Positions 1 through 8,702 of a stretch of 64,000 nt of DNA are shown piece after piece; the first letter of the stretch is position 1, and each line of letters starts with the position of its first letter. The DNA lies in contig NZ_OZ245776.1 in the NCBI RefSeq assembly GCF_965227735.1, positions 6,820,001 to 6,884,000 on the forward strand, given 5' to 3'. The notes under the pieces are model-generated. The model made no database searches. It saw only the letters and a program-made list of their open reading frames with translations, and was not told the DNA's origin. The stretch comes from Larkinella sp965227735. Lineage in GTDB: Bacteria > Bacteroidota > Bacteroidia > Cytophagales > Spirosomataceae. The translations under genes were made by a program, and so were the position numbers.

Positions 1-141
1 TATAAGAGGGAAATAAAGTGCGTTTATCACCTTATTTTGGAAAGTTTTTTTTGCTTTTTTTTGTAATAGGCAGATAGTCAGTCAGTAACAATATGTACAT
101 AAGACATATTAAATCCGCTTTTCGGCAGGTATACAATGGAT

Positions 142-549
142 TTAATCAGGTAAAACCGCCCGGTCGGATTCCGCTTTGACCACCGTGACCGTCGCCGACC
201 GGGCGGCTGGCATCACCGGCCCGTCCTGAATGTCACGAACAGGCAGCGCGGCCCGTGGTCCGATGGTTTGCGGGAGAGTTCTGTTCGACGAGCCGATTTT
301 GTGGTAGGTGCTGTCAAAATAGTCGAACCGGACTTCAATCTGATGATACGAATACAATTCCGAGGTGTTGGTCATCGTAAACCCGTGTACGTTGGTTGAA
401 GGAACCTGTGGATTTGAGGCATCGCTTTTGTTCCAGACCACCCGGTCGATCAGCAAGTCGCGGTAGGCATCCGCTCGGTCGGGATCCGGTTTTTTTTTCG
501 GTTGGCAGGCGATAAGGGTGAGAGATAATAGATAGAGGATCGGTTTCAT
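142..549 (-). CDS. Small putative lipoprotein, function unknown
   Basis: A 135-residue protein I do not recognise. The N-terminus reads as a lipoprotein signal: a short basic start, a hydrophobic run LYLLSLTLIA, then Cys followed by a Lys-rich stretch (QPKKKPDPDR), so the mature protein is probably lipid-anchored. The rest is beta-rich with no cysteines and no catalytic motif that I can name. An in-frame ATG 42 bases upstream (591) would put 14 polar residues before the signal. It is disfavoured because a TAGTTTTG -7 box at 599-606 would start transcription almost on top of it. It stands alone on the minus strand, and bases 1-141 hold only T-rich sequence with no gene. Confidence 0.6.
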   Translation of the reverse strand: MKPILYLLSLTLIACQPKKKPDPDRADAYRDLLIDRVVWNKSDASNPQVPSTNVHGFTMTNTSELYSYHQIEVRFDYFDSTYHKIGSSNRTLPQTIGPRAALPVRDIQDGPVMPAARSATVTVVKAESDRAVLPD

Positions 550-598
550 AGAATCTGGTTTCGGAGGATGCCGGTTTTCGGACTGGCTCATTTTGCCC

Positions 599-606
599 CA
601 AAACTA
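599..606 (-). promoter_or_regulatory. -7 box for the lipoprotein gene
   Basis: Read on the minus strand this is TAGTTTTG, an exact match to the Bacteroidota -7 consensus TAnnTTTG. Transcription would begin near 592 and leave a leader of about 43 nt before the ATG at 549, which decides between the two possible starts of that gene. Confidence 0.5.
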
Positions 607-638
607 CAAAGCCCGGCTGCAACTGCAACCGGGCTTTG
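607..638. terminator. GC-rich hairpin upstream of the lipoprotein promoter
   Basis: CAAAGCCCGG pairs with CCGGGCTTTG (10 bp), and after one mismatch the stem continues as TGC/GCA around an AACT loop. There is no long T-run on either side. It lies just upstream of the minus-strand promoter, so it could insulate that gene or be the remnant of a terminator. The remaining bases to 847 show no gene. Confidence 0.4.
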
Positions 639-847
639 TCAGGATTATCTATCGCAATATGAGATGAACTCAATCAAAGATATACTGATAAAATTTAAAA
701 AGGGCTATGCAAAGCAAGGTCGGAATGGCAATTTTCAGTAACTAGTAGCCTAAAGGACTGATAGACACGACCGGTGACGCCCCTTTTTCGTTATTTCAAA
801 TTGTTTTTTTGTAAACAAAACACTTCAATAACGCGGTTTAAAACAGT

Positions 848-1474
848 ATGCGCTATAACCTGACCGAATTGATTGCCCGGGGAGAAGGCACCCGGCTCGA
901 ATTTAAATCGACCATTCATACGGCCCACCGCATTGCCCGAACGCTGACTGCCTTCTCGAATACGTCGGGGGGGCTGCTGCTCATCGGCGTGTCGGACGAC
1001 GGGCGGGTGTCGGGCGTCGAGTCGGAATTGTACGAAATGCAGAAAATTGAAAAAGCCACCGATCTGCTGATCGACCCGGCCATTTCGGTCAGTTATGAAG
1101 TCATCAACGAACTGGGTCGGCAGGTCATTCTGATCGAAGTGGCGGAGAGCGACGAAAAACCGCATTATGCCATCGACGAAAAAGGGAAGCGAACCATCTA
1201 TGTCCGGGCGAAAGACAAATCCGTGCCGACGAACAAGCTGATTCTGACCAACCTGGTGACGCCCGACGGTCCGTTGCTGCAATCGTCAAATGTCCGCAAT
1301 TTGATCCAGGTACTCCGAAAAACCGACTTCATTACCGCCAAACAATACGCCCAGTTGGTCAATATCTCCGAATACCGGGCCAGCAAACTGCTCCACCAAT
1401 TGACCGGACAAGGTTTGCTGTTGATGGTCGATAAGCCCCGGCCTGTGCGGTTTGCGCTAAAAATCAGTGAATAA
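848..1474 (+). CDS. AlbA_2/Schlafen-type putative DNA-binding regulator
   Basis: A 208-residue protein. Residues 5-125 match the AlbA_2 (formerly AAA_4, Schlafen-like) fold: the LEFKST motif near residue 18, then AFSNTSGG and LLIGVSDDG, then a beta strand ending IYVRAKDKS. The C-terminal 60 residues look like a winged helix (ITAKQYAQLVNISEYRASKLL). Such proteins are usually annotated as ATP-binding or transcriptional regulators, and what this one controls is not evident. The gene is flanked by unrelated genes on either side and appears monocistronic. Upstream (about 805-830) there is a T-rich segment but no clear TAnnTTTG box. Confidence 0.7.
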   Translation: MRYNLTELIARGEGTRLEFKSTIHTAHRIARTLTAFSNTSGGLLLIGVSDDGRVSGVESELYEMQKIEKATDLLIDPAISVSYEVINELGRQVILIEVAESDEKPHYAIDEKGKRTIYVRAKDKSVPTNKLILTNLVTPDGPLLQSSNVRNLIQVLRKTDFITAKQYAQLVNISEYRASKLLHQLTGQGLLLMVDKPRPVRFALKISE

Positions 1475-1575
1475 CAGGCGAAGAAGACGTCGGCAGGTCG
1501 CGGTTTGGCCGGGCAATCTGCTTTCCAAAGCGCTAAAACGGTCCGGTCGTCCGGACTATAATCCGTAGGTCCGTG

Positions 1576-1583
1576 TATCTTTG
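1576..1583 (+). promoter_or_regulatory. -7 box for hemF
   Basis: TATCTTTG, followed by C, is a perfect TAnnTTTG box. Transcription would begin near 1590, so the TTG at 1581 cannot be the start of hemF and the ATG at 1611 is chosen, with a leader of about 20 nt. No convincing TTG -33 element is visible. Confidence 0.65.
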
Positions 1584-1610
1584 CGGACCAAGAAACCGCA
1601 TCATTCCCGA

Positions 1611-2510
1611 ATGGCTGTCGACAAACAAAGCATTACTGATTTTTTTACGGACTTACAGGACCGGATTTGCCAGGCACTCGAAACCGCCGACGGCTCCGGC
1701 CGGTTCCACGAAGACCGCTGGGAACGCGCCGAAGGGGGCGGAGGCCGCACCCGGATTATCCAGAACGGCGATGTGATTGAAAAAGGAGGTGTTCTGTTCT
1801 CTGCCGTCCACGGTCCGGCATCCGAAGCCGTGCTGAAGCAGATGAAAACGACCGAACCGGCCGATTTTTATGCCACCGGCGTATCCATCGTCATTCACCC
1901 CCACAGCCCGCTGGTGCCGATTATTCACATGAACGTGCGGTATTTTGAACTCAGTTCGGGCGAGTGCTGGTTTGGGGGCGGAATCGACCTGACACCCCAT
2001 TACGTCGACGCCGTCGATGCCCGCTGGTTTCATCAGTACCTGAAAACCGCCTGCGATCGGCACCATCCCGACTATTATTCTCAGTACAAAAGCTGGGCTG
2101 ATGACTATTTTTTCATCCGCCACCGGGCCGAAACCCGCGGTATTGGCGGTGTTTTCTTCGATTACCTGCGCCCGGCCGACGACGATCACAAGGCGGCTTT
2201 GTTTGCCTTTGTGCAGGAAATCGGCAATTCCTTTGCGCCGATCTACACCCACTTCATGCAGAAAAACCGGGCGTTGCCGTTTGGCGAAAACGAGAAAAAA
2301 TGGCAGATGCTGCGCCGGGGGCGGTATGTGGAGTTCAATCTGGTCTGGGACCGGGGCACGAAATTCGGTCTGGAAACCAATGGCCGCACCGAATCCATTC
2401 TGATGAGCATGCCCCCGCAGGCCAACTGGGTATACGACTACCAGCCTGAACCCGGAAGCCGGGAAGCCGAAACGCTGGGTTTGCTGAAAAAAGGAATTGA
2501 CTGGGTATAG
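1611..2510 (+). CDS. hemF: Oxygen-dependent coproporphyrinogen III oxidase
   Basis: This enzyme converts coproporphyrinogen III to protoporphyrinogen IX by two O2-dependent decarboxylations in heme synthesis, in the cytoplasm. The 299 residues match the usual HemF length of about 300. Family signatures are visible in order: GGGGRTRIIQ near residue 35, EKGGVLFSAVHG, PHSPLVPIIHMNVRYF, WFGGGIDLTPHY, DDYFFIRHRAETRGIGG and, near the C-terminus, GRYVEFNLVWDRGTKFGLE and GRTESILMSMPP. No other heme genes are nearby, so it is transcribed on its own from the box at 1576-1583. Presence of the aerobic form fits an oxygen-respiring organism. Confidence 0.95.
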   Translation: MAVDKQSITDFFTDLQDRICQALETADGSGRFHEDRWERAEGGGGRTRIIQNGDVIEKGGVLFSAVHGPASEAVLKQMKTTEPADFYATGVSIVIHPHSPLVPIIHMNVRYFELSSGECWFGGGIDLTPHYVDAVDARWFHQYLKTACDRHHPDYYSQYKSWADDYFFIRHRAETRGIGGVFFDYLRPADDDHKAALFAFVQEIGNSFAPIYTHFMQKNRALPFGENEKKWQMLRRGRYVEFNLVWDRGTKFGLETNGRTESILMSMPPQANWVYDYQPEPGSREAETLGLLKKGIDWV

Positions 2511-2533
2511 AAAACAGGCGGCAGAAACCGGCT

Positions 2534-3643
2534 TTACCTTTCTATGCGCACACCCCGACCGCTTTCTAAAATCTCCAGATTCCAGCCTTTGGTGAGATCG
2601 GTTTTCAAAAAACCGTTTTCAATCGCCAGCGGACTTTCGATGTTATTGTGGTAGAGCTGCCCGGTTCCGAGGCCCTGGGGAATGGGGTTTTTGAACTGGG
2701 CGGTGTATTGCGCAATGGCATTCAGGCCAATGTTGGATTCGAGAGCGGAGGTGATCCACCAGCCGATGCCGAGCCGGTTGGCAATTTCAATCCATTGGGT
2801 GCAGTGAATAAAACCGCCCAGGAGCGTGGGTTTCAGAATGATGTAGTGGGGTTGGATTTTTTTCAATAACCGCATTTTTTCCACGTATTCCATGTGGCCG
2901 ATCAGTTCTTCATCAAGCGCAATGGGGATGGGCGACTGGCGGCAGAGTTCGGCCATCAACTCCGGTTGCCCGGACCGGATGGGTTGTTCGATGGAATGAA
3001 TGTCGAAAGCGGCCAACTGGTTGAGTTTGTCCAGCACATCGTCGGGGCCAAAAGCGCCGTTGGCATCCACCCGCAGCGTAATCTGATCGGCACTGAATCG
3101 GGAGCGAATGGCGTCGAGCAGGTCGCATTCCTGCCGGAAATCAATGGCCCCGATTTTTAATTTGATGGTCGTGTAACCCGCTTCCAGCTTTTCTTCAATC
3201 TGCCGGCGCATAAACTCCGGTTTTCCCATCCACACCAGGCCGTTGATGGGCAGGGTTCTGGAACCTTTGGCAAACTCGGAGTCAAAAACCGTCCGCTGCC
3301 CGCCGTTGATGTAGTCGTGCATGGCAGTTTCAAAACCAAACTGGATCGACGGGAGCCGGTCGCTGATGAGTTGAAGCACAATCGGGACATTCCAGTGAAA
3401 AAGCTGAAGGTCCAACTGGTTGAAAAGCTCGCAGGTATGACGCAGTTGATCGGCAAAATCAGGACGGTCGTCGATGCTTAACCCGCGGAGCGGAGCGCAC
3501 TCGCCCCAGCCGACCACAGAAGGGTCTTCATCGTCGCGAATGCGGACAAAATAGCTATCTTTTTGCGTTAGGGTGCCTCGTGACGTTCCGGCCTCGAACG
3601 TAAAATGCAATGTGTATTTCAGGAAGTCGGCCTTGAGACTCAT
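2534..3643 (-). CDS. menC: o-Succinylbenzoate synthase (enolase superfamily)
   Basis: Likely dehydrates SHCHC to o-succinylbenzoate in menaquinone synthesis. The 369 residues show the muconate-lactonising subgroup catalytic set: K161-L-K163 (IKLKIG), the metal ligands D193 (RVDANGAF), E219 (SIEQPI) and D244 (IALDEE), and K271 in ILKPTLLGG. The substitution pattern fits the Bacteroidota MenC type, but dipeptide epimerases of the same subgroup are hard to exclude without alignment. No other men genes are in the window. It converges on hemF, with a 23-base gap, and is divergent from lpxK. Confidence 0.75.
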   Translation of the reverse strand: MSLKADFLKYTLHFTFEAGTSRGTLTQKDSYFVRIRDDEDPSVVGWGECAPLRGLSIDDRPDFADQLRHTCELFNQLDLQLFHWNVPIVLQLISDRLPSIQFGFETAMHDYINGGQRTVFDSEFAKGSRTLPINGLVWMGKPEFMRRQIEEKLEAGYTTIKLKIGAIDFRQECDLLDAIRSRFSADQITLRVDANGAFGPDDVLDKLNQLAAFDIHSIEQPIRSGQPELMAELCRQSPIPIALDEELIGHMEYVEKMRLLKKIQPHYIILKPTLLGGFIHCTQWIEIANRLGIGWWITSALESNIGLNAIAQYTAQFKNPIPQGLGTGQLYHNNIESPLAIENGFLKTDLTKGWNLEILESGRGVRIER

Positions 3644-3681
3644 AGTGACAGATAAGGAACGGCATTCATCATTAAAAGTAG

Positions 3682-3689
3682 TAATTTTG
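3682..3689 (+). promoter_or_regulatory. -7 box for lpxK
   Basis: TAATTTTG is an exact TAnnTTTG box in the divergent menC/lpxK region. It gives a leader of about 38 nt and supports the GTG start at 3735. Confidence 0.5.
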
Positions 3690-3734
3690 GGTGTTACTGA
3701 ATAGGCTTGTTAATAAATTATTACGTAAAACTTA

Positions 3735-4790
3735 GTGTTCAACCGATTACTGAATCCCCTCAACTGGCTGTACGGCGGTATTACTGACATCCGTAATGCG
3801 CTGTATGACAGACGTATTATCACAGTGTTAAGGCCGCCCATCTATACCATTGGTGTAGGGAATATCACGGTTGGAGGAACCGGTAAAACACCACACGTCG
3901 ACTATTTGGTTCGTTTGCTGAAACCGTTCGGGCCGCTGGCCACGCTGAGCCGGGGCTATGGCCGCCGAACCAAAGGCTTTCGTCTGGCAAAGGATGCCGA
4001 CACCGCCGACACCATCGGCGACGAGCCCCTGTTGCTGTATCGGAAACACGGACAGAACCAGAGGGCCGTTGAAGCTCGGGTACTGATTAGTGTGGGTGAA
4101 AAACGCGCCGAAGCGATTCCGGAACTGCTGAAAATAAATCCTGATTTACAGGTGATTATTCTGGATGATGCGTTTCAGCATCGCCCCGTTTGGGCGCATC
4201 TGAACCTGTTGTTGACGGATTACAACCGGCCGTTTTACGACGACCAGCCGTTTCCGGGCGGGCGCCTGCGCGAACGGCGGCACGGTGCCCGCCGGGCGGA
4301 TGCGGTTCTGGTAACCAAATGCCCCGACGGGTTGAGCCAGAGCGAGCAACTGGCCATTCAGGATCGAATCCGGGCGTATGGCCGGGCCGACGTACCGGTC
4401 TTTTTTACGGGATTCCGATACGGCGATCCGATTAATTTTGTGAACCAATCAATCCGAACGGGCCTGAAAAGCGTAATTTTGGTGTCCGGCATTGCGCGGC
4501 CAGAGTCGCTGGAGATGTACGTCAAAAGCCATTTTTCGCTGGTGCATCATTGGCGGTTTGCCGATCATTACCGGTATACGACGGCTGATCTGAAACGCAT
4601 TCTGGACGACTTGCCGGTTGGCGCAACGGTTTTGACGACCGAAAAGGACTTTGTCAAACTGGCGCCTTTGCTGGCCGAAACCGGGGGCGATGCCGCGCGG
4701 TTTGCCTATCTGCCGATCGACGTGCAATTCCTGGAAGACGAAGAATTGTTCCGGGAAATGATTCAAAAAAGCCAGCCGCAACGGGTTTAA
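3735..4790 (+). CDS. lpxK: Tetraacyldisaccharide 4'-kinase
   Basis: Phosphorylates the 4' position of the lipid A disaccharide at the cytoplasmic face of the inner membrane. The 351 residues start at GTG and carry an N-terminal amphipathic/hydrophobic segment (LLNPLNWLYG), then the P-loop GNITVGGTGKTP with G47-T52. Further family signatures are LSRGYGR, GDEPLLL and LDDAFQHR. Length is typical of the family. The downstream porin begins 90 bases later on the same strand, so two outer-membrane functions may share a transcript. Presence of lpxK shows a Gram-negative outer membrane with lipid A. Confidence 0.93.
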   Translation: MFNRLLNPLNWLYGGITDIRNALYDRRIITVLRPPIYTIGVGNITVGGTGKTPHVDYLVRLLKPFGPLATLSRGYGRRTKGFRLAKDADTADTIGDEPLLLYRKHGQNQRAVEARVLISVGEKRAEAIPELLKINPDLQVIILDDAFQHRPVWAHLNLLLTDYNRPFYDDQPFPGGRLRERRHGARRADAVLVTKCPDGLSQSEQLAIQDRIRAYGRADVPVFFTGFRYGDPINFVNQSIRTGLKSVILVSGIARPESLEMYVKSHFSLVHHWRFADHYRYTTADLKRILDDLPVGATVLTTEKDFVKLAPLLAETGGDAARFAYLPIDVQFLEDEELFREMIQKSQPQRV

Positions 4791-4880
4791 ACAGCCGCGA
4801 TAGGTTGTTAAAAAAAGCTAATGAGCGCAAAAAGTAATCACCGCGAATCAATAAATTGGCGGAATTCCAGTTCAGACCAT

Positions 4881-6902
4881 ATGACCCGACATTTTTTACT
4901 GCGTGCAAGTATCCTGCTGTTATGGTTCACCTCTCCGGCCTGGGCGCAGTTGCCTACGCGCCTTCCGAACTTTCCGCAGGGCGGCAACCGGACCGGGGGA
5001 CAGCCGACGACAACCGGAGGGTCGGGAGCCAGCGCGGGAGGGGCCATTCTCGACGACTCCACCAGGCTCATTTATGGACCTAAAACGACCCGCTTTTTCC
5101 TGGAAAGCGACGTTCTGAATAACCGGAAAGCCCTGATTACCATCGATACCACGCTGGAAGGTGTGCACCGCACCAGTTACGTTGATCGTTTTGACAACCT
5201 CTATACGGATTTGGGAAATCTGGGGACGGCCCTGCGGTCGGTTTTTTACCAGACACCCGCCATTGGTTCCCAAACCGGTCTAAGTGCTTACGGTTTATAC
5301 GGGTATCAGACCCAGAGCATCCGGTATTTCGACACGCGATCGCCCTACACGAACCTGTATCTGGTGCTGGGAGGAAGGGGACAGAATATCGTCAATTTCG
5401 ACTTCACGCAAAACATCAGCGAACGCTGGAACCTCGGCTTCAATCTCCAGCGGATGACGTCGGATGTGCAGTTTGGGGGAACCACCGCCGTTTCGTCCGG
5501 CACCCAGCGCCTGGCCGAAAACTGGAATTTTGTCGTGCATTCCAATTACCGGTCCAAAAACGCTAAGTACACCTTGCTGGCGCATTACAACAACCTCAAC
5601 CACCGCTCACTCGATCAGGGTGGGGTGATTGAACCCGATTCGGGTACGTCCAATGCCGCCAATCCTGACCTGGAGCTAAGGCCCGTTTTGTCAACGGCGA
5701 ACTCCCGCGAAATCCGCAACGACCTCCATCTCTATCACCAGTACGTTCTGGACACGGCTTTTCAGCTTTACAACATTGTTGATTTTCGCGCCCAAAGTTA
5801 TCGGTTTACCGACACGGACATAACCGACAATTTGTTGCCGCCCGACTCGTCGAATCTGTCCCGGAAACCTTTTTACCCCCGCTATTATTTCGACAATCTG
5901 GAAACCCGGCAAACCACCTTGTTTCGTCTGCTGGAAAACCAGATCGGGATCAAAGGCCAGTTTTCGGCGCGCGGATCGGCTTTCAACTACCGCGCCTGGC
6001 TCCGGAACCGGTATTACAGCCTGGAAAACCGCTTTAACATCGGGCGGCTCGTTCCGGATTCGAGCTACAAAAGCAGGCGGCTCGAAACGTTTGTGGGTGG
6101 TTGGCTGGGCTACTATTTCCCGGACAGCCAGACGCGGGCGACGGCCGAAGTGGAGTATTTGTTAGGCCGCGATTTCCGCCTTCAGGGGCGTCTGGAAAGC
6201 CGCCTGCTGACTGCCGGTTACGAAAGTGTTTTTGCCTCACCGACGCTCCTCCAAAACCGGTATACGAGCAATATCTACCAGTGGGATCATGTAGGAAGAT
6301 TGGCAAACCAGTTTGATTTGCGGGGGACGCAACACGCCTACGGTCAATTGAATCTGAAGCTGGGAAAGCTGATTCTGAGTCCCGGAATGGATTATTACTT
6401 GCTGACGAATTATATTTATTTCGACACGGCAGCGGTTCCGCAACAGCTTTCGGATGCGTTCAGCATTTTGCAAACGAGTTTGGGCTGGCAGTTCCGGGCG
6501 GGCAAGTTTACAATGGCGGGGCAGGGTTATTACACGCTGGTATCGAACGACGACGTGCTGCGTATACCAACTTTGCTGGCGAATGCCCGGTTTGAGTATA
6601 ACTTTTTGTTATTCAAGAAATTGTATGTGCTGGCGGGGGTTCAGTTTCATTACAAATCGGCCTATTACGCCGACCAGTATATGCCGCTCACCCAGCAGTA
6701 TCATTTGCAGAATGAAACCAAACTGGGCGATTACATCATGGCCGAACCGTATGCCAACTTACGGATCAACCGGGTGCGGCTTTTTCTGAAAATGGCCCAC
6801 GCTAACCAGGGGCTATTCGACCAGATTTATTACAGCGCACCATATTTTCGGACAATCAACCGGTCTTTTTCCTTTGGGGTTCATTGGTTATTATTCGACT
6901 AA
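4881..6902 (+). CDS. Putative outer-membrane porin (Porin_10 type)
   Basis: A 673-residue secreted beta-barrel protein. The start at 4881 gives a clean signal peptide (MTRHFLLRASILLLWFTSPAWAQ); an upstream in-frame ATG at 4821 would bury the signal behind 20 polar residues. After a Pro/Gly-rich linker the protein consists of alternating aromatic/polar strands (RYFDTRSPYTNLYLVLGG, LENRFNIGRL and so on) and ends in a Phe-rich strand finishing WLLFD, as expected for assembly into the outer membrane. This matches the Bacteroidota family annotated 'putative porin', often found near lipid A genes. The substrate is unknown. Confidence 0.8.
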   Translation: MTRHFLLRASILLLWFTSPAWAQLPTRLPNFPQGGNRTGGQPTTTGGSGASAGGAILDDSTRLIYGPKTTRFFLESDVLNNRKALITIDTTLEGVHRTSYVDRFDNLYTDLGNLGTALRSVFYQTPAIGSQTGLSAYGLYGYQTQSIRYFDTRSPYTNLYLVLGGRGQNIVNFDFTQNISERWNLGFNLQRMTSDVQFGGTTAVSSGTQRLAENWNFVVHSNYRSKNAKYTLLAHYNNLNHRSLDQGGVIEPDSGTSNAANPDLELRPVLSTANSREIRNDLHLYHQYVLDTAFQLYNIVDFRAQSYRFTDTDITDNLLPPDSSNLSRKPFYPRYYFDNLETRQTTLFRLLENQIGIKGQFSARGSAFNYRAWLRNRYYSLENRFNIGRLVPDSSYKSRRLETFVGGWLGYYFPDSQTRATAEVEYLLGRDFRLQGRLESRLLTAGYESVFASPTLLQNRYTSNIYQWDHVGRLANQFDLRGTQHAYGQLNLKLGKLILSPGMDYYLLTNYIYFDTAAVPQQLSDAFSILQTSLGWQFRAGKFTMAGQGYYTLVSNDDVLRIPTLLANARFEYNFLLFKKLYVLAGVQFHYKSAYYADQYMPLTQQYHLQNETKLGDYIMAEPYANLRINRVRLFLKMAHANQGLFDQIYYSAPYFRTINRSFSFGVHWLLFD

Positions 6903-6911
6903 GTCCTGACT

Positions 6912-7859
6912 ATGAAAGTGTTACATATTCTCAACGGCGACGCAACCGCCGGAGCATTTGCCGAATCGAACATCCTGGGAGATGCCGATTCCATCGATCT
7001 GATGGTCTGGCGGGAAGCGATGTCGGAGGGGCCGGTGAAGGCGGATGTTCAATCGGTTCACGAACTGTGGCGCATTCGCCGGGCCTGGCACAAGGTGACG
7101 GATGACGCGCCTTCCGATTATGACCGGCTGGTGGTGCAGGCGTTTGAAAAGCTGGCGGTTCCGACCGATTACGACGAAATTTACCTCTGGTTCGAGCACG
7201 ATTTGTTCTGTCAGATCAACCTGGTTTTTCTGCTGGCCCAACTGGCGCAGCGTCCCCTGGGAACCACTAAAATCAAGCAGGTCTCGGTCGATTCCTTTCC
7301 GGGAGAGCCTTTTTTCAAAGGCATCGGACAGTTGAAGGGCGCCCAGTTGGCGACCTTGTTTTTACAGGCCGAAACGTTGACGCGTCACGAACTGGAGGTG
7401 GCCGGAGCGGTCTGGAATGCCTACGCCAGTCCGGAGCCGCTGGCCATTCAGCAACTTCTGGGTGCCGATTTTGGCCGGTTGCGGTTTCTGCGAAACGCCC
7501 TGATTCTGCATTTACATCGTTTTCCGTTCAGCGAAAACAACCTGAATCTGATCGAGCATATGCTGACTGCCACGCTGATGGAAGGGCCGATGCCGGAAGC
7601 CAGCCTGATCGGGCGGTTTTTGCAGCAGGACCGCGACTACGGAATTACGGACCTGAGCGTGGGAGAAACCATCCGCCAACTGAACGGAAAACTGTGGGAA
7701 TATACCGAAGCGGGCGTTAGTCTGACCGAAACCGGTGCCGACATCATTGCCGGACGCCGGGTGCTTAACCCGGTGGAACGCTGGCTGGGCGGCTTCTACC
7801 AAACGCCTAATTCACCGTATCGGTGGGACCGGGAACAGGAAAAACTGATTGAGCTGTGA
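6912..7859 (+). CDS. DUF1835/DUF3658 domain protein
   Basis: A 315-residue soluble protein opening with MKVLHILNGDATAG, typical of DUF1835, followed by WREAMSEGPV and a conserved acidic WFEHDLF near residue 95. The C-terminal part resembles DUF3658 (alpha-helical, ending with a short winged-helix-like segment). The biochemical function of the family is not known to me. It starts 10 bases after the porin and its stop codon overlaps the GTG start of miaE by 4 bases, so the two proteins are probably co-translated; whether it takes part in tRNA modification is only an inference from that coupling. Confidence 0.75.
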   Translation: MKVLHILNGDATAGAFAESNILGDADSIDLMVWREAMSEGPVKADVQSVHELWRIRRAWHKVTDDAPSDYDRLVVQAFEKLAVPTDYDEIYLWFEHDLFCQINLVFLLAQLAQRPLGTTKIKQVSVDSFPGEPFFKGIGQLKGAQLATLFLQAETLTRHELEVAGAVWNAYASPEPLAIQQLLGADFGRLRFLRNALILHLHRFPFSENNLNLIEHMLTATLMEGPMPEASLIGRFLQQDRDYGITDLSVGETIRQLNGKLWEYTEAGVSLTETGADIIAGRRVLNPVERWLGGFYQTPNSPYRWDREQEKLIEL

Positions 7860-8446
7860 TAACGACGCTAGGCCTGGAACTTCCCACCGATCCGCGCTGG
7901 GTCGATATTGCCCGAATGAACCTCGGCGATATCCTGATCGACCACGCCTTTTGCGAACAGAAAGCCGCATCGTCCTGCATCTCGCTGATCGTTCAGTTTC
8001 CCGAACGTGAAAAACTGGTGGAGGTGCTGACGCCGGTGGTGGCCGAAGAATGGGGGCATTTTCAGCGGGTTCTGAAAGAGCTTCGCAAACGGAATATTCC
8101 GCTGGGAAAACCGCGTAAGGATGAGTATGTCAACCAGTTGCTGCAGGTGCTGCGAAAACCGGGCGACCGCAACGAGCAGTTAATGGAAAAGCTGTTGATG
8201 AATGCCCTCATCGAAGCCCGCAGCGCCGAACGGTTCAAGCTGTTGTCGGAGAACCTGTCGGACGAATACCTGCAAAAATTCTACCGCGAGCTAATGATTT
8301 CGGAAGCCGGGCATTACCGGAATTTTATCGAACTGGCCGAAGAATACAATCCGAAAGAAAAGGTCCGGAAACGCTGGAAAGAACTGCTGGAAACCGAAGC
8401 CGAAATCATGAAAACACTGGAAGTCCGCGCCGACCGGTTTCATTGA
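7856..8446 (+). CDS. miaE: tRNA-(ms2io6A)-hydroxylase
   Basis: A diiron monooxygenase that hydroxylates the isopentenyl side chain at tRNA position 37 using O2. The 196 residues form a ferritin-like four-helix bundle with metal-ligand candidates E34 (CEQK), E65 and H68 (EEWGH), a second-half Glu in EARSAERF, and Glu/His in SEAGHY. The start is GTG, sharing GTGA with the stop of the preceding DUF1835 gene. Its substrate requires MiaA/MiaB modification, whose genes are not in this window. Needing O2, it fits the aerobic picture given by hemF. Confidence 0.9.
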   Translation: MITTLGLELPTDPRWVDIARMNLGDILIDHAFCEQKAASSCISLIVQFPEREKLVEVLTPVVAEEWGHFQRVLKELRKRNIPLGKPRKDEYVNQLLQVLRKPGDRNEQLMEKLLMNALIEARSAERFKLLSENLSDEYLQKFYRELMISEAGHYRNFIELAEEYNPKEKVRKRWKELLETEAEIMKTLEVRADRFH

Positions 8447-8501
8447 TCCGGTTGGAAAGCCGTCTTTTTTAGCGTATTTTTGAGTATACAATCGCCCCGT
8501 T

Positions 8502-8638
8502 CCCCTAATTGATTTAAACAAAATAACCGCCCAAAAAAATGTTTAGTAGCCCACTGCTAAACGGGGCCGCCCGAGCGGCAATGGGCTGGTAAGTCAAACT
8601 AGCAATTCGGCGGTTATTTTGTTTAAATCAATCAGGGG
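8502..8638. repeat. Long inverted-repeat element A
   Basis: Two 30-nt arms (8502-8531 and 8609-8638) pair with one mismatch, including 21 identical bases ending ATAACCGCC. The outer flanks (GCCCCGTTCCCCTAA on the left, AGGGGATTAGGGGCAA on the right) resemble the ends of the elements at 30894-31022 and 43805-43884. The 77-nt interior folds further: GCCGC/GCGGC, AGCCCA/TGGGCT and GTTTAG/CTAAAC. No reading frame lies inside. It fills the 256-base gap between miaE and the nuclease gene. Confidence 0.7.
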
Positions 8639-8702
8639 ATTAGGGGCAAACACTATCGAACAGCCTGGATAGTTAGTTACATCCCGTATCCAGAAAAAGT
8701 AC

